From Okapia johnstoni (lineage: Eukaryota; Chordata; Mammalia; Artiodactyla; Giraffidae): 64,000 bases of DNA. The DNA lies in assembly GCA_024291935.2 (NCBI GenBank), contig CM044311.1, positions 31,562,001-31,626,000 on the forward strand, in the 5' to 3' direction. Of this stretch, positions 45,610 through 57,060 are shown piece after piece. Both the position numbers and the translations under genes were made by a program. Each line of letters starts with the position of its first letter. Position 1 is the stretch's first letter. The notes beneath the pieces were generated by a model. It saw only the letters and a program-made list of their open reading frames with translations, did no database searches and had not been told where the DNA came from.

Positions 45610-45822
45610 TGTTTTAGTCGCTGACTCATGTCCGACTCTTTACAACCCCATGGACTCTAGCCCACCAGGCTCCCTCCGTCCATGGGATTCTCCAGGCAAG
45701 AATACTGGAGTGAGTTGCCATTTCCTTCTCCGATGGGTCTTGCTGACCCAGGAATCAAATCCTCACCTCCTGCCGTGTCTCCTGTGTTGTCAGGTGAGTT
45801 CTTTACCACTGAGCCAGCTGGA
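45610..45822 (-). mobile_element. Bov-tA SINE
   Basis: Antisense Bov-tA (TTAGTCGCTGACTCATGTCC, CTCTAGCCCACCAGGCTCCC). The head has a duplicated-looking 'ctcacctcctgccgtgtctc' segment. I see no clear target-site duplication. Confidence 0.92.
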
Positions 45823-45879
45823 AGATAGCTGCTTTTTAGTACTATTCAATTAAAACCAAAAGAAAAAAGCAGGGTGGTT

Positions 45880-46560
45880 AGTCTCAGATTAAAGAAGGTC
45901 GGATCAATAAATTAATCATCCATCTCCTATGTGGGCATAGAGAGAAATGGGTAGTAGTGATACATCTTTTGAGATAGATGTTAATGAACTCTGTGTGTGG
46001 GAGACAGAAAGTCCAGAACAACTCCTTGGTATTTGGCTTGAGCTACAGTATGCATGCTGCTACCATGTGTTGACATAGGGATAAGGCAATAAAGTCAAGA
46101 GTTCCATTTTGAACATTCTAAATATGAAATGTCAAATACATATTTATTGGAGATGTCAAGTACCATAACATCTGTAGCTCTAAGGAGAGGCAAATATGAC
46201 AGAGAAGCTTGAGAGTCATCAACAAATATAAAGATTTAAAGTAAGGAGAATGAATGAGAACATGAGGAAGAGTTTAAAGAGAAGTGACATTTGCCCTTAA
46301 TTTAAAGACAGGATATGAAACAAAGACCTCTTGAAGAGGAGGTAGGCACAAAGTGGGGTGGGCAGAAAGAGGAGACCATGTTGGCATAAAAACGAAATAG
46401 GAGCTGTTTTGTTTGTTTCCCCAGGAGGGGATGATCAGTTGTTTTAAACACTGCTGAGAGACTGATTATGATGAAACAAGACATAAAGATCACTGATGCA
46501 TCATTGCATCTTAGTCAAAGGATGTGAAAAATACATTATTGGTTCTAAAGAGGGACAAAA
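45880..46560 (-). mobile_element. Diverged L2-like LINE, antisense
   Basis: The reverse L2 order can be followed weakly: 'ccttggtatttggcttgagc', 'gagttccattttgaacattc', 'aaatatgaaatgtcaaatac', 'cttgagagtcatcaacaaat'. Old, with soft borders. Confidence 0.5.
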
Positions 46561-46755
46561 GGGCAAAAAACTCACTTAAGGAGTTTTACTGTGAGAGATA
46601 CCAAAAAACAAACAAAAAAAGCAGCAGTAGCCAGAGTGATGCAGAATAAATGATTTTTTCAAGTGAAGAGATATTAAAGACATATAGTATTAGAAATGTA
46701 ATAAAAATATTAGTGAATTACCCTGATATGTTTGGGCTTTTTTATGAGGATATAA

Positions 46756-46895
46756 CTTCATATTGGAAGAGGGCATGGCTACCCACTCCAGTATCTTTGC
46801 TTGGAGAATCCCATGGACAGAGAAGCCTGGTGGTTTACACTCTATGGGGTCGCAAACGGTCAGACACAACTGAAGCAAGTTAGCATGCACACACA
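46756..46895 (+). mobile_element. Bov-tA/BovA fragment without head
   Basis: Sense BovA body (GGGCATGGCTACCCACTCCA to AGACACAACTGAAGCAAGTT) with a short ACACACAC tail. The tRNA-like head is missing. Confidence 0.88.
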
Positions 46896-48730
46896 CAGAG
46901 AGCATCAGGTAAGTGTTAACTCAACAGGTGCAGCTGACTGAAAAAGAAATGGCTACCTCCTCCACCTTGGGTCTGTCAGATTGTCACTCCGAAACATTGT
47001 AAGTAGGGTTCTAAAATACCCACATGAGGATCTCTGTGAGGCCTGAGTGACTTTCTATCCTTATATGACAATGCTGCTAGTCTCCTTCCAAATGACTTTT
47101 TTGTTTAAATGAATTTGAGTCGATTTCTCTGTAACATTGAAAGACTACTAGCAACACTCAGTTAAATTTTCCTGAAATTTTCCAGATCTAATAATGCTCT
47201 TTCACATTGTTCAACTTCAAAGAGCAAAGAAAAACTACAGTGTTTTCCAATATATTTGACTTATAATTATTTTGTGAAGAACATTTCAGGGGACTAACGT
47301 AAACAATTTGAAGTATTCAAATTCAAATATTCATATGAAAACAATTTGTAATATTATCTAGTTTATACTTTTAACTCAAATCACTTGGAGGTGCATCTTC
47401 ATATTTTACTTCTGGGTTCACTTCATTCTGGTTTTACCTCTGCATCATTTTTTTATCTTCTACTTATTTTACCAAAATTCTATATGTCAAACCTAGACTT
47501 TTCTTGCTAATTTTACTACTGACTCTCTCTGAAACTTTGGGAGACTCCAAAATCACTAACATTTGCCATTTGAAATGAGGATTTCATGGTCTCTCACAAA
47601 TTCTTTTTTACGTTTTGAGGAGTATCTCATCAAAATACTTATACCAATTTTTGAATACCTAAATACTCACTATGTTTATATTTTCTTTACTAAAAAAGAT
47701 ATAGCAGAATACATTAACTTTCTAAATCAATAGTACTATCTTCAATTTTCTTGAAGCAGAGATTAAACATCTCCTGTTATGGAACCTCAGAATACTCTAT
47801 TTTCACAACTTCCAGAAGCTTGGAATACTCATAAATATGGTACATGCCAAACACATATTTCTTTTAACTATGAGGTGCTGTTTGGCTTTGTACTGCCTGG
47901 TGACATGTTTCCATTTTAATGATGTTTGAATTTAGCATAGCAGTTGGATTCCCTTTCAAATCTGCTACATTGAAATTCCACCTGCTTATCCGCATCTCTT
48001 ACTAAAAATTAAAATCTTAATGATCATGGTGAGGGAAAAATAATTAAGAACTTCCTAAAATGTTCTTTTTGGTACTTATATTTATATCACCCACGTGTTA
48101 CAATGACGTTTTGCATTTCAAACCATTAACCCTGGCTTATATACACTTCCACGCATTTATAGCCTTAATCAAAACAGAAACCATTTGCTTTTTACATAGC
48201 AATTAAGGCACAGAAACAATTAAGGTTTTTGCTAAATAAACTCCTGCACTTTATTACAGTTGATCTTGGTTTTTTGTGAGGAGGATCTATTATTTCTGCT
48301 CCAAGCTCTTGATCTCCCCAGGGAGCAGAAATGAGCATCTGTTGTGTAACAAGCTGGGAGGGAAGTCCCAGGGAATGAGAATGTGGAGAGAAGGAAAATG
48401 GGAAACCAACTCCTGGAAATGCAGAGGAACTTTCATGCAGAAAGTTCTGCACCATTATCAGTTACATCTATTCCACAAGGTGTCCAGAGCTCATTCAGTT
48501 GTTTAGAACTTAGTGCCTTCAGGCTCTACAAAAGGAAGGAAAATGATGAGCCAGTTAAGGGAAAGGTGCAGAATTTAAGAGAGGAAATGGAGAGGGGAGG
48601 AAAGAATGAGAAAAGAGGGGAGAGAGGAGAAAGAAGAATAAGTGACAGAGAATCATGACATTTCATGGCTGTGTCTCACAGTGGACAACTAGGAAAACTG
48701 GTCACCTGATCGTCATCTGAATGATTACCT
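46896..48730. other. No recognised feature; purine tract at the end
   Basis: AT-rich single-copy-looking sequence. 48581-48645 is an almost pure A/G tract on the plus strand. The open frames at 48192-48658 have no recognised domain. Confidence 0.45.
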
Positions 48731-49163
48731 TCAGTTCAGTTCAGTTCAGTTGCTTGGTTCTCTCTGTCTCTTGTGACCCCATGGACTGCAGCCCATCAGG
48801 CCTCCCTGTCCATCACCAACTCCCAGAGTATACTCAAACTCATGTCAATTGAGTCAGTGATGCCACCCAACCATCTCATCCTCTGTCGTCCTCTTCTCCT
48901 CCCTCCTTCAATCTTTTCCAGAATCAGGGTCTTTTCAAATGAGTCAGTTATTCACATCAGGTGGCCAAAGGATTGGAGTTTCAGCTTCAGCATCAGTCCT
49001 TCCAATGAACATTCAGGAATGATTTCATTTAGGATGGACTGGTTGGATCTCCTTGCAGTCCAAGAGAATCTAAGAGTCTTCTCAAACACCACAGTTCAAA
49101 AGCATCAATTCTTCGGCGCTCATCTTTCTTTATAGTCCAATTCACACATCCATACATGACTAC

Positions 49164-49212
49164 TTCCTCAGTGATCAGTGCAAAGAAATAGAGGAAAAAA
49201 ATAGAATGGGAA
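49164..49212 (+). repeat. 49-bp inverted duplicate inside BovB
   Basis: This stretch is the reverse complement of 50046-50094 in the same element, with 46 of 49 bases identical (TTCCTCAG start, GAATGGGAA end). It lies exactly between the two antisense BovB blocks, at the site of the internal deletion. Confidence 0.9.
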
Positions 49213-49350
49213 GGCAGGGTGACAATATACAGCCTTGACGTACTCCTTTCCCTATTTGGAACCAGTCTGTTATTCCATATCCAGTTCTAACTTTTGCTTC
49301 TTGACCTGCATACAGATTTCTCAGGAGGCAGGTTAGGTGATCTAGTATTC

Positions 49351-50052
49351 TCATCTATTTAAGAATTTTTCACATTTTGTTGTGATCCACACAGTCAAAG
49401 GCTTTGACATAGTCAGAAGTAGATGCTTTTCTGGAACTCTTTCTTTTTCGATGATCCAGCGGATGTTGGCAATTTGATCTCTGGTTCCTCTGCCTTTTCT
49501 AAAACCAGCTTGAACATCTGAAAGTTCACGGTTCACATACTGTTGAAGCCTGGCTTGGAGAATTCTGAGCATTACTTTGCTAGCATGTGAAATGAGTGCA
49601 ATTGTGTGGTATTTTGAGCATTCTTTGGCATTGCCCTTCTTTGGGATTGGAATGAAAACTGACCTTTTCCAGTCCTGTGGCCACTGCCAAGTTTTCCAAA
49701 TTTGCTGGCATACTGAATGCAGCACTTTCACAGCATCATCTTTCAGGATTTGAAATAACTCAACTGGAATTCCATCTCCTCCCCTAGCTTTGTTCATAGT
49801 GATGCTTCCTAAGGTCCACTTGACTTCGCATTCCAGGATGTCTGGCTCTAGGTGAATGATCAAACCATTGTGATTATCTGGGTCGTGAAGATCTTTTCTG
49901 TATAGTTCTTCTGTGTATTCTTGCCACCTCTTCTTAACATCTTCTGCTTCCATTAAGTCCATACAATTTCTCTTTTTTACTGTGCCCATCTTTGCATGAA
50001 ATGTTCCCCTGTTATCTCTAATTTTCTTGAAGAGATCTCTTGTCTTTCCCAT
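49351..50052 (-). pseudogene. BovB reverse transcriptase fragment
   Basis: A 233-codon minus-strand frame from the BovB ORF. It contains the palm/finger segment FIPIPKKGNAKECS, then ALISHASKVMLRIL and AGFRKGRGTRDQIANIRWII, all typical of this LINE's reverse transcriptase. Just after WIIEKERVPEK a small deletion of about 8 nt shifts the frame and removes the first catalytic aspartate motif; the residues after it are out of frame. A further upstream piece (50296-50574, minus) reads DWELTVSSDHELLIAKF, the end of the endonuclease/linker part. Stops separate the two frames. Inactive. Confidence 0.93.
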
Positions 50053-50559
50053 TCTATTGTTTTCCTCTATTTCTTTGCATTGATCCCTGAGGAAGTCTTT
50101 CTTATCTCTCCTTGCTATTCTTTAGAACTCCGCATTCAAATCAGTGTATCTTTCCTTTTCTCCTTTGCCTTTCACTTCTCTTCTTTTCACAGCTATTTGT
50201 AAGACATCCTCAGAGAACCATTTTGTCTTTTTGCATTTCTTTTTCTTCAGGATGGTCTTGATCCTTGCCTCCTTTATATTGTCATGAACTTCTGTTCATA
50301 GTTCTTCAGGCACTCTGTCTATCATATCTAATCCCTTGAATCTATTTCTCACTTCCACTGTATAATCGTAAGGGATTTTATTTAGGTCATACCTGAATGG
50401 CCTAGTGGTTTTCCCTACTTTCTTCAATGTAAGTCTGAATTTGGCAATAAGGAGTTCGTGGTCTGAGCTCACAGTCAGCTCCCAGTCTTGTTTTTGCTGA
50501 CTGTTTAAAGCTTCTCCATCTTTGGCTGCAAAGACTATAATCAATCGATTTTGATATTG

Positions 50560-51811
50560 GTTACGTTGTAACAATCTTAAGAGAAATTTTAGATTTTACA
50601 TGACTAATCTGAACACACTGTTGCCAGACTGGATAACTCTCTAGATTAGACTGAATATTTCAGAAGTATCATATATCAGTCATCCATCCAGGTATATGTT
50701 AAGGTGATGATTTACTTATTTTAGGAATAATGGAATATTTTCACTTGTTTTACAGAATCATAATTAAGTGTATTAAAAAATAAGCATGTATTTTATAATT
50801 ATATATACAGATGCATATATACACACACACACATGTATGTATAGACACACGCATGATTATGAAGGTCTCTGAAAGAGCAAAACCATATGCATGCAAAACT
50901 TGTTCCTCTTCAAAAACAGTCAGCTACATTAAAATAATATTGACAAATATTCTGACACTTGGATTTTCATTCACATAATCCTTATACAAAAGTCTTTGAA
51001 GTTAATATTTGCTCTCTTTTTATCTAAAACAGACTGTTTTGACAAAAGCTATGTCTGCCCTCCTTCATTAATATCCAATTCAATCAAGAAAAAGGCTGAC
51101 TTTGATTTATATCACCTAACATTTCTGAATAGATCTGTTCATCTAATTTAATTCTGCGTTGATATCTAGGACTCATTTCTTCAACAGTCAAATATTCAAT
51201 GCAAGCAGTTTGAGCAAAATAGAAAAGTATTTTTGACTCAGGTAATTGGGAAAGTCAGGAGTGAAGCCAGCATAAGTATCTGAAACTATTGATTTGATAC
51301 ATATCAAGAGTGTCTCTCTCACATTCTCACACCTTTGATTTTTCTCTCCATATGGTTGTGGTCTTTCCTGCTGCTGATGGGGTAGATAATGGCTTTGGGA
51401 GGCTGATTATTTGCACATCATTACAATGATTTTCACCACACCTTTTCCTCCCTTCTCTCCTTCTCCCCCCATCCCCACACCAATCCCTGGTCAGTGCTTT
51501 GATTAGACCACCGAGTTCATGTGCATGTGCCTATTTCTGAACCAATCAGTGTGGTCATGAGTGTGCGGTCCTCTGAGCCATGGCATGAACCACCCTGACA
51601 TAGGTGCCTGTACCAGTAGTGAGAGCACCTCACCTGTAGAAATACAGGAAGTGAAGGCGATAAAGAGAACATATGAACATTTATGACCACAGTCATCACT
51701 TCTCCTTTTATGATACCATATGGTTCTTCAATGTTTGCAACATCCATGTGATCAGAACAAATTACAATGAATAATAGCTGTGAATCACAACCACAATAGC
51801 TATGACCACCA

Positions 51812-51812
<1 letters not shown>
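50560..51812. other. No recognised feature
   Basis: AT-rich, with a short mixed (TA)/(CA) run near 50809-50835. No gene or nameable repeat. Confidence 0.45.

Positions 51813-51854
<42 letters not shown>
51813..51854. repeat. (CA)21 microsatellite
   Basis: An uninterrupted 42-nt CA dinucleotide run. The 129-codon open frame across it (51517-51906, minus) is a consequence of the repeat, not a gene. Confidence 0.97.
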
Positions 51855-51856
<2 letters not shown>

Positions 51857-51966
51857 TAATAATTGCTATTTCTTCTTTTGGGGCAATTGTGAAAAGTGTT
51901 TTTCACATTGTCTTATGTGATTCTCCTCAAAATATTTTGAGGTAGACTATTTCTGCTTTATATATG

Positions 51967-52183
51967 TGTGCATGTGTGCTCAGTCTCTTCAGTCGTATCT
52001 GAATCTTTGCAACCCTGTGAACTGTAGCCCGCAGAGCTCCTCTGTCCTTGGACTTTCCCAGGTAAGGATACTGGAGTGGGTTTCCATGCCTTTCTCCAGG
52101 GGATCTTCCTGACCCAGGGATCAAACCTGTGTCTCCTGCATTGCAGGTGGATTCTTTGCCACTGAGCCACTGGGGAAGCCTGA
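51967..52183 (-). mobile_element. Bov-tA SINE
   Basis: Antisense, full length, head CTGCATTGCAGGTGGATTCT. It is flanked by a perfect 10-bp TTTATATATG at 51957-51966 and 52184-52193. Confidence 0.95.
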
Positions 52184-52193
52184 TTTATATATG

Positions 52194-53344
52194 AGAAGAC
52201 TAAAATTGTATGTGCACAGCTCAAACAATCTAACCAAAAACTACAAATTAGATTCTGTTTTGAAGTGTGTGTAGATCAATCAAAGACTACAAATGCAACA
52301 GTAGGAGAAATGGTGATTGTATAGCCTAGATTTTACATCTCTCGGGGACTTAATATCAGCAAATGTTGATGGTATGCAAGACAATACAAAAAAATTGGCA
52401 ATAATTAAAATGTGGTCATCAGTACAGTACACATGAGATTATGTTCAATTGAATATGATCTAATTTGAAATAACAGTGACTTACTAAGACATCCGTTTCT
52501 ATTTTCCTCACATAAATTCCGGAAGAGAGGGTACAGTCCATTGTTGGAACAGTGACTTGAAAATCATCAGTGATCCATCCACAGTTTTGCTTCTTGTTCT
52601 AACATGACTTTTCAGGAGGCAGCTATAACATTCCAGTCATCAGGAAGATGTCGAGGGCACAAGAGACATGAGTTCCCCTCCCTTTAGAAACACTTCCCAG
52701 ATGTGCATAGGACGCTTCACCAGCACATTATCACATGTCCACAATTAGCTACAGTGGAGGCTTGTAAATAGAGTCTTTATTCCATTCAGTCATGTGTGCT
52801 GCTAGAGATCTGAGATTCTCTAATAGGAAAAAAAGAAAAATGGATACTGGAACAGGAGGATAGGAGTTTCTGCCAAGAACTCTCTTCCACTTTCTTCTGT
52901 AATATGTCACTGATAACACTCCTGGAGTACAGCTATTACGGCCCTGGCCATGTTCCTTTAAACAGTCAAAGGACTATATTCTTACCTATTATATTCAACA
53001 TAAGATTTTTTTTCCTTTGTGATTTACTAGAGTTAGGCTATGCTTATTTCTGTATACAAGCAGATTGCACCCTAACTGTTTCGTTAAAAACCCACTAAGC
53101 TCTACATTCTCTCTCTCTCAAATCTTACTGTAATGTTCTGCTCAACTATAGTAAAATGACTTTATATTATAATAGATTGTATATACAAATGACTCCGTCC
53201 GTTTTTTTGTCCTGTATTTTCATCCAGAAAACTGTCATTCCTTTATAAAGAGATAAAACCTATTTTCCCTCCTCTTGAAATTGGAAAAATCTTTTTGACT
53301 GTTTTGATGGACAGAATACAATGAAAATAATGCTGCATGTCTTC
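52194..53344. other. No recognised feature
   Basis: AT-rich. No gene or nameable repeat. Confidence 0.45.
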
Positions 53345-53742
53345 TGATAATAGGTCACAAATGGTGAAAGATTTTCCACCTGATGCCGCCACTGTTGGAA
53401 TGTTTTACCTTGGAACTCAGCAGCCATGTTGTGAGGAAATCAACCAGTCACATGGAAAGACCACTGCTAAGTATCTGGCCACAGCCTCAGATGCTTGAGC
53501 TGTCCCAGCTCATTGAGAACATGCACTATTAGAGCAGTAAGTAGGAAAGCCTCCTGATGATGACTGAGTCCAGTCTTTGGGCTATCCCCACTGATACAGG
53601 GTAGAGCTGAGCAAAGCTCTTCCCACTGAATCCTGCCCAAAATACACATTACTGAGCCAAATATATGTGGTAATTCTTTAGGCTACTATGTTTTAGGGTG
53701 GTTAGTTACACAATACTAGATAACAGGAACATACATATTGAT
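53345..53742 (+). mobile_element. MLT1-like MaLR LTR
   Basis: 'cagcagccatgttgtgagga', 'gtcacatggaaagaccactg' and the 3' part 'ttttagggtggttagttaca' then 'caatactagataac' follow an MLT1-type LTR. An L1 3' end begins shortly after. Confidence 0.65.
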
Positions 53743-53810
53743 AAAAATTTAGCAACAGACTGGTAAATGCACACCAGCTAAGAACTAATACATTACAGGA
53801 CATATAATTC

Positions 53811-54417
53811 AAAAGGACACATGTTACCCAGTGTTTATTGCAGCACTATTTACAATAGCCAGGACACGAGGCATCCTAGATATCCATTGACAAATGAATG
53901 GATAAAGAAGTTGTGGTGCATATATACAATGGAATATTACTCAGCCATCGAAAAAGAAGGAGTTTGTCAGTTGCATAGAAGCAGATGAACCTAGAGCCTG
54001 TTATACAGAGTGAAGTAAGTCAGATAGAGAAAAACAAATATTGTATATTAACTCAAGTATGTGTAATCTAGAAAAATGATCCTGATGAACCTATTTTCAG
54101 GACAGGAATAGGGACACAGATGTAGAGGATGGACTTGTAGACACAGTGGGGGAAGAGAAAGTAGGAGGAATTGAGAGTAGCACTGACAGATATACACTAC
54201 TGTCTGTAAAACAGATAGCTAGTGGGAAGCTGCTGTATAACAGAGAGCTCAGTCTAGTGCTCTGTGATGACCTAGAGGGGTGAGATGGGGCAGTGGGAGG
54301 GAGGGAGGCTCCAGGCAGAAGGGGTATGTGTACACTTATGGCTGATTCACACTGTCGTATGGCAGAAACCAACAAAATATTGTAAAGCAATTATGCTCCT
54401 ATTAAAAATAAATTTTA
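53811..54417 (+). mobile_element. L1 LINE 3' end
   Basis: Sense L1: 'tgcagcactatttacaatag', 'aatgaatggataaagaagtt', 'tacaatggaatattactcag', 'gagtgaagtaagtcagatag', a G-rich 3' UTR near 54270-54310, and the end 'gtaaagcaattatgctccta'. Frames are broken. Confidence 0.93.
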
Positions 54418-54455
54418 CAGAAGAATTTGAATAAAAAAGAACTAATATATTTACA

Positions 54456-54683
54456 TTAAATATATAAGTTAAATAAGCAGGGTGACAATATACAGCCTTG
54501 ACGTACTCCTTTTCCTATTTGGAACCAGTCTATTGTTCCATGTCCAGTTCTAACTGTTGCTTCCTGACATGCATACAGGTTTCTCAAGAGGCAGGTCAGG
54601 TGGTCTGGTATTCCCATCTCTTTCAGAATTTTCCGCAATTCATTGTGATCCACACAGTCAAAGGCTTTGGCATAGTCAATAAA
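54456..54683 (-). mobile_element. Internal BovB fragment
   Basis: Antisense BovB from the reverse-transcriptase region only. The minus-strand frame 54456-54653 reads MDHNELRKILKEMGIPDHLT and then TGHGTIDWFQIGKGVRQGCI, a conserved part of the catalytic domain. Neither the BovB 3' end nor the 5' end is present. AATATATT occurs on both sides (54444-54451 and 54683-54690), but such an AT word could be chance. Confidence 0.9.
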
Positions 54684-54704
54684 ATATATTAAAGGTATGA
54701 ATAG

Positions 54705-54800
54705 TTAATCATCCAATAGCCTCATTTTAAAGATGAGACAGTCCAGGGTGAGTTTATTCAGGCAAGTTACTTAAAGCCATACAATCATTTAGCATTGTGT
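54705..54800 (-). mobile_element. MIR SINE fragment, antisense
   Basis: 'cctcattttaaagatgagac', 'aggcaagttacttaaagcca', 'tacaatcatttagc' matches the reverse MIR core. Short. Confidence 0.5.
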
Positions 54801-55238
54801 ACCCAAGAGTCATTTCTAAGTACTCTAATTCTTCCTATGCATAGTTTTTTTCATTCTCTCATCATATTTAAAATATGATTTTAAGTTTTGCTATAACAGA
54901 TTTATACTGCTAGATATGAGTCATAATTCAGTGATTCTCTACCCTGACACCTGGATATGATCACCTGTGGTTCCTCTAGAATCATAGGATCCTTTGCATC
55001 ACTGCAGCCTCCTGAATGAGAATCTCCCTTTGGGTGCATGCATTTATGTACATATCCACCAATTCCACATATATTTCAAATGAACAACAATGTTGAACCT
55101 TATTGGTATTGATCATGTTCCCTGGAGGGATGTTCCCTTATAGCATAAAATCACAGGTAAGAAATATTTACATACATTCAACAACTCTGAATCTATTCTC
55201 AGACCCCATTGCTTTTGTGTATGTGTGTGTATATATCT

Positions 55239-55242
<4 letters not shown>

Positions 55243-55289
<47 letters not shown>
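55243..55289. repeat. (TA)n microsatellite
   Basis: About 47 nt of pure TA/AT alternation, preceded by a TGTGTA-rich stretch (55217-55242). The self-complementary run can form cruciform DNA, and its true length may be mis-assembled. Confidence 0.95.
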
Positions 55290-55293
<4 letters not shown>

Positions 55294-55747
55294 CCAAATG
55301 GAAAATCAACAGGCCATAGTTAACAAAAAATAAAAAGAGCAGATAATAGATAAAATTAAAAAGAAGACAGTTACTCTGTTGCACAACCCCATTCTATATT
55401 AAATTTTTATAAGTCTTCTGTGCATTAGTCTTTAACTGGTTCAATTTAGTTCAACATACTAGCCAGGAACTATGGTGGGCAAGGGGATTTCGAAAATGAA
55501 AGAGACCTGCCAGTTTAATGAAGGTTTTCAGGAAGTTGGCAATTTCAGATTTATGGGAGAAAGCCATAACACTATTTATAGGTCGCCACAGGATCACAGA
55601 ACAAAGGCTCTTATTCCAACCTAGAAGCACTTGAAAGAATTCATAGAGGAGACAATACCTAAAAGGACTCTTAAAGGATCAATCACACAAGTGTTATCTG
55701 GGGAAAAAAAAGTTTGGTCATGTTATCCAAGAGAACAGTATAGTACA
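55290..55747. other. No recognised feature
   Basis: AT-rich. No gene or nameable repeat. Confidence 0.45.
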
Positions 55748-55930
55748 AGGTCAGCAAACTATGGTCCAGGGGCTACATCTAGTCCACTACATATTTTTAT
55801 AAATGTAGTTTTATTTGAGCATAGTCATGCCACATTGTCATAGCAGAAGTTAGTTGTCTCAGCATTATATTCCCTGCAAAGCCAAAGATGCTTCCTATCT
55901 GGGCATCTCCAGAAAAATTTCTGACCTGAT
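55748..55930. mobile_element. hAT-type MITE (MER family)
   Basis: 'aggtcagcaaactatggtcc' on the left pairs with 'agaaaaatttctgacct' on the right. Internal text 'ataaatgtagttttatttga' and 'gcatagtcatgccacattgt' follows a widespread MER element of hAT type. No coding capacity. Confidence 0.7.
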
Positions 55931-56084
55931 ATAAATAGGGAGAGAACATCTGATGTACCATGATATATTCAAGGAATTTTAAAAATTCAATATAATATAA
56001 AATAAACCTTAAAACAGAGAAAAAAAGTGTTAAGTCTGAAATCTTAAGTAGGAATCATGAAAAATTGTTAGTGTTAGGTTAAGG

Positions 56085-56300
56085 TGCTTGTGTTTCATTC
56101 TTTCTGTCATGGAGAACAGACTATGAGTTTGAAGAAACAGAGTGACTTGGTCAGATTTCAGCAAGATTTCTCTGGTTGCATTGTGGAGACACTTAAGAGA
56201 AGACAGAAGACCAATTTAGAAGGGAGATATATTGAGGGCCTGAAGTAGGACAAAGAAAAGGGAAGAATAAGAGGAGCTGTGCAGAAGCTTTTCAGTAGGT
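56085..56300 (-). mobile_element. Diverged L2-like fragment, antisense
   Basis: 'acagagtgacttggtcagat', 'gcaagatttctctggttgca', 'agaccaatttagaagg' matches reverse L2 order. Confidence 0.45.
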
Positions 56301-56329
56301 ATAATTAGCAAGATTTGCTGAAACTTACC

Positions 56330-57060
56330 TCTCTTTGTTGAAATATGTCTACAAATTTTCGATACTCTCCCCTGAAAAAGTGGAACCTAATTGCCCTTTC
56401 CTTGAACCAGACCTAGGGACTCCTTTCTAACCAATACACTGTGGCAGAAGTGATGGTATATGGCTTCCAATACAAAGTCACAAGAATCATAGCTCACTCC
56501 TGACAATCTTTGCTCTAGAGGAAGCCAGCCACCATATCATTAATACTCAAGCAGCCCTAAGACAGTTGAATGGGAAGAGGAATGGAGGCCTCCCGCAAAC
56601 AGCCAGGACCAATTTGCTAGCAATGTGAGTGAGCCATCTGGGAACCTCTGAAGCCTTCAGTTGAGATGAGCTGACATCTTTTTTCTTATTATTATTTTAT
56701 TCTAGAATTAAACACAAATACATTTATTAGAGAAAAAGCTAAAATGATACAAGAATATATGGAGTAAAAATGAAATTTCTTCTAAGACCCCCTCCTTCAG
56801 TTTCTCTATTTTCTGAGATAACTATGGTTAGCAGGATAGTGTGCATTCTCCCAGGACTTTCATGTGAATTTTCATGCCTGTATATTTGAGTAGCCAATAT
56901 CTTCACTACAACCTCAGAAGAGATCTGGAACCAGAATCCTTCAGACATACTGCTTTCATATTCCTAACTCAAAGAAACTGTGAGAGAAGTCAATATTTAT
57001 TATTGCTTTCAGCACTGATTATAGGGATCGTTTATTATATAGTAATAAGTAACTAATATA
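56330..57060 (+). mobile_element. MLT1-like MaLR LTR, split by an older repeat
   Basis: The 5' part (to about 56683) shows 'gctctagaggaagccagcca', 'aatgtgagtgagccatctgg' and 'ttgagatgagctgacatc'. The 3' part resumes near 56897 with 'tcttcactacaacctcagaa', 'ctcaaagaaactgtgagag' and the LTR end 'aataagtaactaatata'. The gap holds a different repeat. Confidence 0.65.
56684..56896 (-). mobile_element. Insertion inside MLT1, probably L1 3' fragment
   Basis: 213 bp starting T-rich, then 'agataactatggttagcagg' and 'atagtgtgcattctcccagg', similar to old L1 3' UTR antisense text. TATCTT-like words on both sides may be the target duplication. The family call is tentative. Confidence 0.45.

Larger units (their letters stand above)
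48731..50557 (-). mobile_element. Rearranged BovB LINE
   Basis: The largest BovB here, antisense. 48731-49163 is the 3' end with (TTCAG)4. 49164-49212 is a 49-bp BovB piece in the opposite orientation. 49213-50557 continues antisense through the reverse-transcriptase region to a 5' truncation. About 0.4 kb of BovB, including the YADD catalytic segment, is missing at the 49163/49213 junction. No convincing target-site duplication was found. Confidence 0.94.

Noticed and set aside
51517..51906. 129-codon minus-strand frame with Cys-Val repeats
   Set aside because: Produced by the (CA)21 microsatellite.
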